64,000 nucleotides of DNA from Methylobacterium sp. Leaf99 (GCF_001422375.1 NZ_LMMU01000008.1:14268-78267), one strand, 5' to 3'; shown: positions 9,279-18,379, counted from the first letter of the stretch. Notes: generated from the sequence alone by a model not told the origin. Program-made: numbers and translations.

Positions 9279-11933
9279 GTGATCGAACGGCTCGTCGCGT
9301 TTTCCGTCCAGCGTCGCTGGCTGGTCATAGCCCTGGTTGCCCTCGTCACCGTCGCGAGCGCTGGCCTGGCCGCCCACCTGTTCCGCATCAACACCGACGT
9401 GGAACGGCTGATCGACAAGGACGTGCCCTGGCGGCAGGACGAGATTGCCTACGAGAAAGCCTTCCCGCAGCGGACCGGCACCCTCGTGGCGGTCATCGAC
9501 GGGAAGACGCCCGAGCAGGCCGAGGAGGCCGCGGCCAACCTCGCCAAGGCCCTGGCCGACCGTAAGGATACGATCGAATCCGTCTACCGCCCGGATGGCG
9601 GCCCGTTCTACGAAAAGAACGGCTTCCTGCTGATGTCGCAGGAAGAGCTGACGAAGACCACCGAGCAGCTCGTGCAGCAGCAGGGGCTGCTTGGACCCTT
9701 GGCGGCCGACCCGTCCCTGCGCGGCATCATGCGGGTGCTCAGTCTCGGTGCGAAGGGCGTCAAGAGCGGCGACGCCAAGATCGAGGACCTCGATCGGCCC
9801 ATGGGCCAGATCGACGAGACCCTTCGTACGGTGCTCGCCGGCGAGCCGGCCCGGCTGTCGTGGCAGACACTGCTCTCCAACGGCAAGCTGCAGAGCACCG
9901 ATCTGCGCAAGTTCGTGATGATCCAGCCGGTGCTGGACTACAACGCCCTCCAGCCCGGCGCGACGGCGACGGCGGTGGTGCGCAAGATCGCCGCCGACCT
10001 CAAGATCAACAACGGCGAGTACAATGTCGGTGGTGGCGCCCGCATGCGCCTGACCGGTCCCGTGGCCGTGGCCGACGACGAGTTCGCGACCCTCGCGGAG
10101 GATGCGTTCCTCAATTACAGCGTCACCACGGGCGCCATCGTGCTGTTCGTGTGGCTCGCCCTGCGCTCCGCTTCGCTGGTCGGCGCGGTGCTCATCACCA
10201 CCTTCGCCGGCCTCATCGTCACGGCGGCCCTCGGCCTGCTGATGGTGGGCGAGTTGAACCCCATTTCCGTCGCCTTCGCGGCCCTGTTCGTCGGGCTCGG
10301 CATCGATTTCGGCATCCAGTTCGCCGTGCGCTACCGGGCCGACCGGTTCGAGCAGCCCGACCTGCCCTCGGCGCTCCGCGCCGCCGCGCGCGGCGTCGGC
10401 TGGTCCCTGACGCTGGCCGCCATCTCGCTCATCGCCGGCTTCTTCGCCTTCCTGCCCACGGCCTTCCGCGGCGTGTCCGAACTCGGCCTCATCGCCGGCG
10501 TCGGCATGATCGTCGCCTACCTGTTCTCGCTCACCCTGCTGCCGGCCCTCATCGCCGTGTTCAAGCCGAAGACGGAAGCGAAGGCCGTTGAGACCACCTG
10601 GATGGCGGGGGTCGATCACTGGATCATCGAGCACCGCAAGGCCGTGCTCATCGGCGTCGGCCTCGTCACGGTGGCGGGCATCCCGCTCCTGTTCAAGCTG
10701 CCGTTCGATTCCAACCCGATGCACCTGCGCAGCCCCAAGGTGGAATCGATCTCCACTTATCTCGACCTGATCAAGGACCCGGAGACGAGCCCGAACCTCA
10801 TCGACGTCCTCGCCCCCTCCCCCGAGGCGGTTCCGGACCTCGCCGCCAAGCTGCGCAAGCTGCCCTCCGTGGCCAAGGTGATCGATATCGACACCTTCGT
10901 GCCCCGCGATCAGGATCAGAAGCTCGCCATCATCGCCGACACGGCGCAGCTCCTCGGCCCGGCGCTCAACCCCGGCCGCAAGCCGCCGCCGCCCACGGAT
11001 GCGGACAACGTGAAGGCGATCAAGGACACGGCTGCCGCCCTGCGGACGCTGACCGGCGCCCGCGCGGCCGAGGCCCTCGCGGGGAGCCTCGACAAGCTCG
11101 CCACCGCCCCGGTGGCGACGCGGGAGGCCGCCAGCGTTGCCCTGACGACGGACCTCAAGACCCTGCTCACCCGCCTCGCCGGACTCCTCAATCCGCAGAA
11201 GATCACCCTGGACAACCTGCCGCCGAAGCTGAAGGCGGAGTGGGTCACGGCGGACGGGCGCTCGCGCATCGAGGTCCATCCGAGCGGCGACGCCAACGAC
11301 AACGTCGTCCTGCGCCGGTTCGCCAAGGAGGTGCAGACCGTGGCACCCCACGCCACGGGCGCGCCGGTGGCCACCACGTCGTCGAGCTACACCATCCTCG
11401 GCGCCTTCGTGCAGGCGGCACTGACCGCCCTGGTGCTCATCTTCATCATCCTGTCGGTGGCCCTGCGCAAACCCTGGGACGTGGCGATGACGCTCGGCCC
11501 CCTGGTGCTCGCCACCCTGTGGACCCTCATGGCGCTCCACGTGGTCGGCATGCCGCTGAACTTCGCCAACATCATCGCCATGCCGCTGATGCTCGCCGTC
11601 GGCGTGGCGTTCCACATCTACTACGTCATAGCGTGGCGGGCGGGCGTCGCCGACATGCTGGCCTCCAGCCTCACCCGGGCGATCTTCTTCTCGGCGCTGA
11701 CCACCGGCACGGCCTTCGGCTCCCTGGTGCTGTCGAGCCATCCGGGCACGGCCAGCATGGGCAAGCTGCTGGCCCTGTCGCTGTTCTTCACCCTCGTGGC
11801 GGCGTTCTTCGTGGTCCCGGCCTTCCTCGGCCCACCGCCGAAGCAGCCCGACCCGAAGCGCCCCGAAGGCGACGCCGCCGTACCGCCGGACCTTCAGACC
11901 AGGCGTCCGGCCGAGGCGGTCTCGGCGAAATAG
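9279..11933 (+). CDS. hpnN: HpnN, RND-family hopanoid transporter
   Basis: An 884-residue MMPL/RND-type membrane protein known to move hopanoids from the inner to the outer membrane. The layout is one N-terminal membrane helix (about residues 14-34), a large periplasmic loop, a block of helices around 280-430 containing GLGIDFGIQFAVRYR, another helix near 460, a second periplasmic loop, and a final helix block around 705-860 (LPLMLAVGVAFH). The start is a GTG at 9279. It is a single gene on the plus strand between hpnH and vapBC, followed by a GC-rich hairpin. Confidence 0.93.
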   Translation: MIERLVAFSVQRRWLVIALVALVTVASAGLAAHLFRINTDVERLIDKDVPWRQDEIAYEKAFPQRTGTLVAVIDGKTPEQAEEAAANLAKALADRKDTIESVYRPDGGPFYEKNGFLLMSQEELTKTTEQLVQQQGLLGPLAADPSLRGIMRVLSLGAKGVKSGDAKIEDLDRPMGQIDETLRTVLAGEPARLSWQTLLSNGKLQSTDLRKFVMIQPVLDYNALQPGATATAVVRKIAADLKINNGEYNVGGGARMRLTGPVAVADDEFATLAEDAFLNYSVTTGAIVLFVWLALRSASLVGAVLITTFAGLIVTAALGLLMVGELNPISVAFAALFVGLGIDFGIQFAVRYRADRFEQPDLPSALRAAARGVGWSLTLAAISLIAGFFAFLPTAFRGVSELGLIAGVGMIVAYLFSLTLLPALIAVFKPKTEAKAVETTWMAGVDHWIIEHRKAVLIGVGLVTVAGIPLLFKLPFDSNPMHLRSPKVESISTYLDLIKDPETSPNLIDVLAPSPEAVPDLAAKLRKLPSVAKVIDIDTFVPRDQDQKLAIIADTAQLLGPALNPGRKPPPPTDADNVKAIKDTAAALRTLTGARAAEALAGSLDKLATAPVATREAASVALTTDLKTLLTRLAGLLNPQKITLDNLPPKLKAEWVTADGRSRIEVHPSGDANDNVVLRRFAKEVQTVAPHATGAPVATTSSSYTILGAFVQAALTALVLIFIILSVALRKPWDVAMTLGPLVLATLWTLMALHVVGMPLNFANIIAMPLMLAVGVAFHIYYVIAWRAGVADMLASSLTRAIFFSALTTGTAFGSLVLSSHPGTASMGKLLALSLFFTLVAAFFVVPAFLGPPPKQPDPKRPEGDAAVPPDLQTRRPAEAVSAK

Positions 11934-11959
11934 GCCGGGCGTCCTTCGAGAATGGCGAG

Positions 11960-11984
11960 CGGGCGCGGGTGGATCCCGCGCCCG
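11960..11984 (+). terminator. Terminator hairpin after hpnN
   Basis: A 10-bp perfect stem (CGGGCGCGGG at 11960-11969 with CCCGCGCCCG at 11975-11984), a 5-base loop and then TTCTGCGTTT. It lies 27 bases after the hpnN stop. Confidence 0.6.
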
Positions 11985-12052
11985 TTCTGCGTTTGGGGGG
12001 ATCGCAATGTTCCGGACTGGACGCTTGTCAGCGGCATGCTAGAATTTACGCC

Positions 12053-12328
12053 ATGACGACGATCCTGTTGGAGGAGGCCGGCCCGATGCTTGCCGACCTC
12101 GCCAAGCGCGTAGAGAACGGCGAAACCATCGTGGTGGCTCGCGATGGCAAGCCCGTTCTCGACCTCGTGCCTCATCGACCCGATGAGACGCAGCGGTGCA
12201 CGGGTATCGACTGGGACGCCGCTTATGCCTATCTGCGAGCGAATGGGCTCGATGATCCGTTCCCTTTCGTCGCCGATGATTTCGATGATCCCCTGCCGGA
12301 GGATTTCCTACTACGGCCGTTGCCCTGA
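12053..12328 (+). CDS. vapB: Phd/VapB-type antitoxin
   Basis: A 91-residue protein whose N-terminal half, LADLAKRVENGETIVVARDGKP followed by a valine-proline turn, matches the Phd/YefM fold found in VapB-type antitoxins. The acidic C-terminus (DDPFPFVADDFDDP) would wrap the toxin. The stop is 3 bases before the vapC ATG. Such pairs usually autoregulate through the antitoxin DNA-binding domain. Its position between hpnN and hpnK looks like an insertion; no hopanoid role is implied. Confidence 0.85.
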   Translation: MTTILLEEAGPMLADLAKRVENGETIVVARDGKPVLDLVPHRPDETQRCTGIDWDAAYAYLRANGLDDPFPFVADDFDDPLPEDFLLRPLP

Positions 12329-12331
12329 TCG

Positions 12332-12721
12332 ATGCGTCTCCTTCTCGACACGCACGTCCTGATCGCGTTTTCAAAGGGACAGCTGGAGCGTACCTATCCG
12401 GTGATCGCCACCGGCCTTGCCCTGACCGAACACGACGTCGCTTTGAGTGCGGTGAGCCTCTGGGAAATTGCGATCAAGGCTCGGCTGGGTAAGCTCGATG
12501 CGGGAATGCCGCCCGCGAACCTTGCGGTATTTTTCGAAGCCGCAGGCCTCACCATTCTGCCGATCACGCATCACCACGTGGTGGCCGAGGTGTCGCCGGA
12601 ACCCGTGACTCGCGATCCCTTCGACCGCCTTCTGCTGGCACAATGCTGGACCGAGCAACGCTTCCTCGTCACCGTGGATCACGCCCTGCGCGACCACCCC
12701 CTCGCCGCCCGCTTTCCATAA
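12332..12721 (+). CDS. vapC: VapC-type PIN-domain toxin ribonuclease
   Basis: A 129-residue PIN-domain protein. The acidic metal-binding set is complete: D6 (LLLDTH), E45 (SLWEIAIK), D95/D98 (RDPFDRLL) and D116 (TVDHAL). VapC toxins cleave specific RNAs when released from the antitoxin. It directly follows vapB and ends 9 bases from the convergent hpnK stop. It looks intact and active. Confidence 0.88.
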   Translation: MRLLLDTHVLIAFSKGQLERTYPVIATGLALTEHDVALSAVSLWEIAIKARLGKLDAGMPPANLAVFFEAAGLTILPITHHHVVAEVSPEPVTRDPFDRLLLAQCWTEQRFLVTVDHALRDHPLAARFP

Positions 12722-12730
12722 GGCGGCCGA

Positions 12731-13573
12731 TTACGACGCAAAATCCGAGAACCCGCCGCGGATCGCGCCCGATCCCGCCAGGGCGGCGCGGGTGGCCGGC
12801 GCGATCAGGGCATCGCGCTCCGCCGCGTAGGCGTAGCCCGGGGCCTCGCCGGGGAAACCGCCGCCGGTGCCGGGGTGGGTGTAGAGTTCCGTGAGACCGT
12901 CCGGCAGATGGGCCAGGAGGCCGGCCACGCGGGCCGGCGTCATGGCGCCGGACCAGGCGAGCCCCAGGGTCCGGTCGGGGATCAGGAGCCCGGCCTGACG
13001 CGCGCGCACGGCCAGCAGGGCGGCCCAGGGTGCGCTGTCGCGGGCCGGCTTCGGGTGGGTCCCCGGTTCGGCGGCGCGCAGCACCGCCCGGGGCTCGCGC
13101 GGCACGCGGATCGCCCGCATGCCGTAGCGGCGGCCGATGGCCAGCACCGCACCGGCGATGAGGGGGTGGACGTGGAAGTGCTTGTGGGCGTTGACGTGGT
13201 CCAGGGGCAGTCCGGTGGCGCGATAGGCCTCGAACTGGGCCGTGATCTCCGCCGCGAGCTGGCGCCGGGCCGCCGGTTTCAGGGCGAGGTCGAGGCCGAG
13301 CTTGCCCATATCGCCGCGGATGAGGCCGTCCGGCCCGACGAGGTCGGGCAGGTCGGCGGGCGGCAGGGTCGGCCATGCCTCGACCAGGACGAGGTGCAGC
13401 CCGACCCGGAGCGACGGCAGGCGCCGGGCGCGGGCCACGGCGTCGGCTGCGGCAGGCGCGCCGACCATCAGGCTCGCGGCCGTGAGGATGCCCTCGCGAT
13501 GGGCCTGCTCGACGGCCTCGTTGACCGCCAGACTCAGACCGAAATCGTCGGCCGTCACGACGAGACGCTTCAC
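12731..13573 (-). CDS. hpnK: HpnK, hopanoid N-acetylglucosamine deacetylase (YdjC/ChbG family)
   Basis: A 280-residue carbohydrate deacetylase-like protein. The metal site is recognisable: VVTADDFGLS at the N-terminus, VGLHLVLVE, and DHVNAHKHFHVHP in the middle. HpnK removes the acetyl group from bacteriohopanetetrol-N-acetylglucosamine made by HpnI, giving the amino sugar used by HpnJ. The start is a GTG at 13573. It lies downstream of hpnJ on the same strand, but a terminator-like hairpin sits between them, so it may be expressed at a lower level or from its own promoter. Confidence 0.9.
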   Translation of the reverse strand: MKRLVVTADDFGLSLAVNEAVEQAHREGILTAASLMVGAPAAADAVARARRLPSLRVGLHLVLVEAWPTLPPADLPDLVGPDGLIRGDMGKLGLDLALKPAARRQLAAEITAQFEAYRATGLPLDHVNAHKHFHVHPLIAGAVLAIGRRYGMRAIRVPREPRAVLRAAEPGTHPKPARDSAPWAALLAVRARQAGLLIPDRTLGLAWSGAMTPARVAGLLAHLPDGLTELYTHPGTGGGFPGEAPGYAYAAERDALIAPATRAALAGSGAIRGGFSDFAS

Positions 13574-13646
13574 GAAAAGCTCCTGAGGAATGGGTGTCGA
13601 GAGGGCAAGCCCTCTCGCGGGTCGAGGGCGGACCCCCGAACGAAAA

Positions 13647-13670
13647 CGGCCGGGCTGTGAGGCCCGGCCG
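13647..13670 (-). terminator. Intrinsic terminator between hpnJ and hpnK
   Basis: A 9-bp perfect stem (13647-13655 with 13662-13670, CGGCCGGGC/GCCCGGCCG), 6-base loop. Read on the minus strand it begins 21 bases after the hpnJ stop and is followed by TTTTCG, as for a weak intrinsic terminator that partly uncouples hpnK from the run upstream. Confidence 0.65.
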
Positions 13671-13691
13671 CGATTGTCGGAGGGATGAGGC

Positions 13692-15125
13692 TCAGGCCGC
13701 CTTGGCGGTGCCCTGGCGCTCCTTGAGGAAGCGGTAGAACTCCACGCCCTCTCGCAGGCGGCGCTTCATCATGTCGGGCGAGCGCACCATCTCGGAGACG
13801 ATGGAGGCGATCTTCGGGGCGCGGAAGTAGAACTTCCGGTAGAATTCCTCCACCGCCGCGAAGATCTCGGAATGCGACAGGTGGGGATAATGCAGCGGCG
13901 CGATCTGCACGCCGTTCTCGTCGACGAGCTCGGCGTTGGCGATGTCGAGCCAGCCGTTCTCGACCGCCTGCTTGTACAGGAAGGTGCCCGGGTAGGGGGC
14001 GGCCAGGGACGCCTGGATCGTGTGCGGGTTGATGCGCTTGGCGAACGCGATGGTCTCCTGGATCGTCTCACGGGTCTCGCCGGGCAAGCCGACGATGAAG
14101 GTGCCGTGGATGGCGATGCCGAGGTCGTGGCAATCCTTGGTGAACTTCTCGGCGACCTCGACGCGCATGCCCTTCTTGATGTTGTTCAGGATCTGCTGGT
14201 TGCCGGACTCGTAGCCGACCAGCAGCAGGCGCAGGCCGTTCTCCTTCAGAACCTTAAGGGTCTCGCGCGGCACGTTGGCCTTGGCGTTGCACGACCAGGT
14301 GACGCCGAGCTTGCCCAGCTCGCGGGCGATTTCCTCGGCGCGCGGCAGGTTGTCGGTGAAGGTGTCGTCGTCGAAGAAGAACTCCTTCGTCTGCGGGAAC
14401 TCCTTCAGGCAGTACTTGATCTCCTCGATCACGTGCGCGACCGAGCGGGTGCGGTAGGTGTGACCGCCGACGGTCTGCGGCCAGAGGCAGAAGGTGCAGC
14501 GGCTCTTGCAGCCGCGGCCCGAATAGAACGAGATGTAGGGGTGCTTCAGGTACCCGATGAAGTACTTCTCCATCTGGAGGTCGCGCTTGTACACGCTCGT
14601 GACGAACGGCAGCTGATCCATGTCCGTCATGATCTCGCGATCGACGTTGTGGATCACGACACCGTTGGCATCCCGGTAGGACAGGCCCTTGATCTCCGAC
14701 ATCGGCGTGCCGTCGGCGACTTCCTTGACGGTGAAGTCGAACTCGTTGCGGGCGCAGAAATCGATGCACGGGGCCTGGGCCATGGCACCGGCGGCGTCGA
14801 CAGCGACCTTGGCGCCGATGAGGCCGGCGATGAGCTTCGGATTGGCGGCCTTCAACGCCTCGACGGTCTTCACGTCGGACTTGAACGACGGCACCGAGGT
14901 ATGGAGCACCACGAGATCGAAGTCGTTGGCCTGGGCCACGATCTCGGCGAGCTTGATGTTGTGCGGGGGCGCATCGATGAGCTTCGAGTTCGGCACCAGG
15001 GCGGCCGGCTGGGCGAGCCAGGTCGGGTACCAGAATGACTTGATCTCGCGCTTGGCCTGGTAGCGGGAGCCGGCGCCGCCGTCGAAGCCGTCGAAGGTGG
15101 GAGCCTGCAGGAAGAGGGTGCGCAT
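13692..15125 (-). CDS. hpnJ: HpnJ, B12-binding radical SAM cyclitol ether synthase
   Basis: A 477-residue protein with an N-terminal cobalamin-binding-like domain (about residues 1-170) and a radical SAM domain carrying C206-K-S-R-C210-T-F-C213. Further marks are EFFFDDDTFTDN and the GTFIVGLPGET segment. HpnJ contracts the glucosamine ring on bacteriohopanetetrol to the cyclitol ether head group. I choose the ATG at 15125 (MRTLFLQAP); a TTG three codons earlier is possible. hpnI is 57 bases upstream in the same direction. Confidence 0.92.
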   Translation of the reverse strand: MRTLFLQAPTFDGFDGGAGSRYQAKREIKSFWYPTWLAQPAALVPNSKLIDAPPHNIKLAEIVAQANDFDLVVLHTSVPSFKSDVKTVEALKAANPKLIAGLIGAKVAVDAAGAMAQAPCIDFCARNEFDFTVKEVADGTPMSEIKGLSYRDANGVVIHNVDREIMTDMDQLPFVTSVYKRDLQMEKYFIGYLKHPYISFYSGRGCKSRCTFCLWPQTVGGHTYRTRSVAHVIEEIKYCLKEFPQTKEFFFDDDTFTDNLPRAEEIARELGKLGVTWSCNAKANVPRETLKVLKENGLRLLLVGYESGNQQILNNIKKGMRVEVAEKFTKDCHDLGIAIHGTFIVGLPGETRETIQETIAFAKRINPHTIQASLAAPYPGTFLYKQAVENGWLDIANAELVDENGVQIAPLHYPHLSHSEIFAAVEEFYRKFYFRAPKIASIVSEMVRSPDMMKRRLREGVEFYRFLKERQGTAKAA

Positions 15126-15182
15126 GGGGTTCAAGGCCTCAGCGAGAAGGAAACGGGACGGGCGGGAAGCTAGAAGCGAAGT

Positions 15183-16361
15183 TCAGAGCGAGGATGCACC
15201 AGCATCGTGGCCGAGACTTCGCTCGGGGATCAGTGTGCCATCCGCAACCACCCGATAATCGTGGCCCTTCCATGTCACCGCACCCGAGACGAAGCTCCAG
15301 GAGAAGTTCATGAACGAGAGGATGTCGCGAATCGGCAACAGCCAATACGGATGGGGCGCCAGCCCGAAGGCCCGCTCCAGGCGCACGCACAGGACGATGC
15401 GGCAGGCGAGCGCCAGGGCCGCCACGGCCAGGGCGTGGATGCCGGCGCCCGGAATCAGCGCGCCCATGAGGGCGAGGGGGAAGGCGTGGGTGACGATGGA
15501 GCCGGCGTAGCCCGCCGGATCGACGTTGCGGATGGTGCGGTTCCAGCGCAGCTCGTGGCTCCATAGGCCGGCCAGATCGGTGTCGACGCAGGTATGGCCG
15601 ATGGTGAAGGTCGGGATCGCGACGATTCCCCCGCCGGCGCGCAGGGCTTCGCCGATGGCGTAGTCGTCGGCGAGGTCATCCCGGAACGCCTCGAAGCCGC
15701 CGATCTCGGTCAGCGCCTTCGCCGTGAACGCGATGGTGGAGCCGAAGCAGGGCTTGGCGAGGCCGAGGGAGGTGCCCATCACCACGTTGGGCAGGAACTG
15801 CACGTCGATGGCCAGCGCCGAGAGATGGGCCCAGATGCCCCGGTGCGCCGGCACGCCGTGGTAGAGGCAGGTGACGCCGTTGATGCCGGGCTGGCTCAGC
15901 TCGGCGACGATGCGGGCGAGGTAATCCGGCTTCACCACCATGTCGCTGTCGGCGAGCACCACCACCGCGTGGGCGATGGAACCGGTCATGTTGATGAGGT
16001 TCGAGACCTTGCGGTTGGAGCCGTGCTGGCGCGCATCGACGACGAGGTCGAGGCGAAGGGCCGGATAGGCCTCGGCAAGACGGCGCACGACCGCGATCGC
16101 CGGGTCGGCGGCGTTCTGCACGCCGAACACCACCTGGACGGGGGCGGCATAGGCCTGCTGGCAGAAGGTCTCGAGGTTCTCGTAGAGGTTCGGCTCCATG
16201 CCGCAGAGCGGCTTGAGGATGGTCACCGAGGGCGGCGTGCCCTTGAGGACGGGCACGGTGCGTCGGGCGAAGCGGCCGGCCAGGGCCGCGGCGGCCAGAC
16301 CGTAGACGCAGCCGGCCAGCGCGAGCAGCAGCAGGAGGTGCGAGAGCCAGATCAGGTCCAT
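15183..16361 (-). CDS. hpnI: HpnI, hopanoid glycosyltransferase
   Basis: A 392-residue membrane glycosyltransferase of the ceramide glucosyltransferase-like GT2/GT21 group. It has an N-terminal helix, SVTILKPLCGMEP, the DxD-like ADSDMV, FRDDLADDYAIGE and the acceptor-end HELRWNRTIR, then C-terminal membrane helices. HpnI adds N-acetylglucosamine to bacteriohopanetetrol, the first step of head-group decoration. It lies between hpnM and hpnJ, 95 and 57 bases away. Confidence 0.92.
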   Translation of the reverse strand: MDLIWLSHLLLLLALAGCVYGLAAAALAGRFARRTVPVLKGTPPSVTILKPLCGMEPNLYENLETFCQQAYAAPVQVVFGVQNAADPAIAVVRRLAEAYPALRLDLVVDARQHGSNRKVSNLINMTGSIAHAVVVLADSDMVVKPDYLARIVAELSQPGINGVTCLYHGVPAHRGIWAHLSALAIDVQFLPNVVMGTSLGLAKPCFGSTIAFTAKALTEIGGFEAFRDDLADDYAIGEALRAGGGIVAIPTFTIGHTCVDTDLAGLWSHELRWNRTIRNVDPAGYAGSIVTHAFPLALMGALIPGAGIHALAVAALALACRIVLCVRLERAFGLAPHPYWLLPIRDILSFMNFSWSFVSGAVTWKGHDYRVVADGTLIPERSLGHDAGASSL

Positions 16362-16456
16362 GGGGGCATCGCTCGGTCACGGGGCTCGTGAGAGTGCCGC
16401 GAGGAGAGCGGCGCGAAGGTCGGTACGTCGGTGGTGAAGCCGGCTGTGACCGGACT

Positions 16457-17080
16457 CTAAGGCGCCGGTTTGGCGGCGAGCATGACGGCGGTGCGTTCGC
16501 GCAGGAATTTCAGCAGTCCGTCGGCGCCGCCCGCCTTGAGGGGGTCCGCGAAGCTGCCGCGCAGGGTAGCGACCTCGCTGACGTTGCCGTTGAGGTAGAT
16601 GTCCCGGATGCGGTTGCCCGGGCCGACGAGGTAGTCGACCTGAGAAGAATCGCCGTCGGCGTTGGCGGCCTCGCTCTGGACCAGCCGGTCGGCGCCGCGC
16701 GCCTCGCTCTCGGGCTTCACCGTGAACGTGCCGCCGGCGGCCTGCCGGAGGCGGGTGGCGTAGGTCGCGATGAAGTACTGGCCGAAGGCCTCCGTGAGGG
16801 AGCCCTGCTGCTCGGGGGAGAATCCCTTCCACGTCGGACCGACGGCGACGCGCGCCATGGCGGGGAAGTCGATGGTCTCGGTCAGCGTCGCGCCGATGGC
16901 GGCGGCGCGGGTCCGGACGTCGCCGGGGCCACCCTTCAGGGCGGTCTCGAAGCTGGTGTAGAGGGTGCGGACGACGCCCACCGCCGGATCGTCGGCGGCC
17001 CGCGCGGCCAGGGGCACCGTCAGGGGCGCCGCCAGCAGGCCTGCGACGAGGCCCGCACGGAGGATGGGGATCAGGCGCAC
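16457..17080 (-). CDS. hpnM: HpnM, MlaC/Ttg2D-like periplasmic protein
   Basis: A 207-residue exported protein with a clear Sec signal peptide (cleavage probably at ARA-AD near residue 29). The body has the MlaC features FPAMARVAVGPTWKGFSPEQQ and a final domain ending DGLLKFLRERTAVM. MlaC proteins ferry lipids across the periplasm, so HpnM may carry hopanoids, but its exact role is not proven. It begins at a GTG that overlaps the hpnL stop by 10 bases, so the two are probably translationally coupled. Confidence 0.88.
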   Translation of the reverse strand: MRLIPILRAGLVAGLLAAPLTVPLAARAADDPAVGVVRTLYTSFETALKGGPGDVRTRAAAIGATLTETIDFPAMARVAVGPTWKGFSPEQQGSLTEAFGQYFIATYATRLRQAAGGTFTVKPESEARGADRLVQSEAANADGDSSQVDYLVGPGNRIRDIYLNGNVSEVATLRGSFADPLKAGGADGLLKFLRERTAVMLAAKPAP

Positions 17081-18171
17081 TTCTTCAGGTCCCCCAGCTC
17101 ACCCTCGACGGTCCGCAGGAGCGTGGTGCCGCGGTCGGTGGTGTAGGGCATCACCACGGGAGCGGGGTGCGGCGCGGTCTGACGGGGCGTCACCGCGTCC
17201 CCGCTCTCCGGCGCCGGCCCGCCCTTGCCTTCCAGGGTGTGCCAGGCGAGCAGCCCGGGGACGCCGACGAGGAGGTCGGCCAGCCGCTTGACGAGGGAGA
17301 GGGCGAGGGCCGCCTCGGCCGGGATGCCGAAGATGGCACAGAGTGCGATGAGGCCGCCTTCCTGGGCGCCGAGGGCACCGGGCACGGCGAAGGCCGCGCC
17401 GCGCACCGCCTGCGCCAGGCTCTCGATGACGAGGGCCTCGAGGAAGCTCACGGGATAGCCCATGAAGTGCAGGCAGACATAGACCTCGATGGTGCCGATG
17501 AGCCAGCCGACGAGGTGGATGCCGATGCCGCTGAGCACCCGGCCGTGATGGCCGTAGAGGCGCTTCAGGGCGTCGTAGAGAACGTCGATGGCGCCGAGCG
17601 CGCGCCACTCGCGGGAGCCGGCGAAGCGGCTGACCAGGGATTGGATCACCTTATGGCCGCTGCGGCGCTGGATGAGGTAGAAGGCGGCCAGCGCTGGCGC
17701 GGCGACGGCGAGCCCGCCCGCCACGGTGCGGACGATGGGGCCGTCCCCGGCGAGCCAGGCGAGCAGCACGACGCCGGCCACGGTGAACAGGAACTGGGTG
17801 ACCGCCTGGGTCATCAGATCGACGAACATGCTGGCTCCGGCGACGCCGCCGGAGACGCCGCGCTTGGTCAGGAGCCGGGCGGCGACGAAATCGCCCCCGA
17901 CCTGGGCCACGGGCAGCAGGGTGTTGATGCCCTCGCGCACGAACCGGAGCGTGACGCAGTCGCGGAAGGACGGGCGCTCGAAGCGCGGGAAGATCACGAA
18001 CCAGCCCAGGCCCGCCCAGGCCACGGCCACGGCGCGCGCGACCACGACGACGAGGGCGCCCCATCCGGCGCTGACCACGGCAGCGGCCACGTCTTCGAGA
18101 CCCGAGGACAGGAACAGGCCAACGACCGTGCAAAGACCGGCGATCAGGGCCAATGTCGTCAAACGCTTCAT
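17071..18171 (-). CDS. hpnL: HpnL, LPG-synthase-TM-like hopanoid-associated membrane protein
   Basis: A 366-residue polytopic membrane protein of the lysylphosphatidylglycerol-synthase transmembrane type. It has about eight hydrophobic helices and the family marks REGINTLLPVAQVGGD and FAVPGALGAQEGG. The function is unproven; flippase-like or membrane-organising roles have been suggested for relatives. The ATG at 18171 follows AAGGGG. It is first in the minus run hpnL-hpnM-hpnI-hpnJ(-hpnK) and is divergent from the amidinotransferase gene. Confidence 0.88.
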   Translation of the reverse strand: MKRLTTLALIAGLCTVVGLFLSSGLEDVAAAVVSAGWGALVVVVARAVAVAWAGLGWFVIFPRFERPSFRDCVTLRFVREGINTLLPVAQVGGDFVAARLLTKRGVSGGVAGASMFVDLMTQAVTQFLFTVAGVVLLAWLAGDGPIVRTVAGGLAVAAPALAAFYLIQRRSGHKVIQSLVSRFAGSREWRALGAIDVLYDALKRLYGHHGRVLSGIGIHLVGWLIGTIEVYVCLHFMGYPVSFLEALVIESLAQAVRGAAFAVPGALGAQEGGLIALCAIFGIPAEAALALSLVKRLADLLVGVPGLLAWHTLEGKGGPAPESGDAVTPRQTAPHPAPVVMPYTTDRGTTLLRTVEGELGDLKKCA

Positions 18172-18286
18172 GGTCCCCTTTCGGACGTCGGTTCGGCTGA
18201 TCTCTGCTGAAATCCCGCCGTGTTTCCGGGTCAGAAGACCGCCGGAAGCGATGAACGTCATCGGAAGTTGCAGCTTTGGGAAGCGT

Positions 18287-18306
18287 TGTCTATCACCCGA
18301 TAGACA
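18287..18306. promoter_or_regulatory. 20-bp palindrome in the hpnL/amidinotransferase promoter region
   Basis: TGTCTATCACCCGATAGACA: perfect 8-bp arms with a 4-base centre, in the 208-bp divergent gap between hpnL (from 18171) and the amidinotransferase gene (from 18380). It looks like an operator for a dimeric regulator that could control both genes. No regulator gene lies next to it, and I cannot name the factor. Confidence 0.5.
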
Positions 18307-18379
18307 CAGTGCGGGCCAAAGCGGGACAGGGGCGAAGCCCCAAAAAAGCAGCCGCAGGACGCGCGACAGGGGTACGATC

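Noticed and set aside
8931..11741. Very long minus-strand open frame opposite hpnN
   Set aside because: Shadow of hpnN; extreme His/Asp/Arg composition and no domains.
18329..18346. GGGGC-GAA-GCCCC followed by six A upstream of the amidinotransferase
   Set aside because: A 5-bp stem with A-run on the coding strand is not a terminator in either direction relative to the flanking genes; likely leader sequence.
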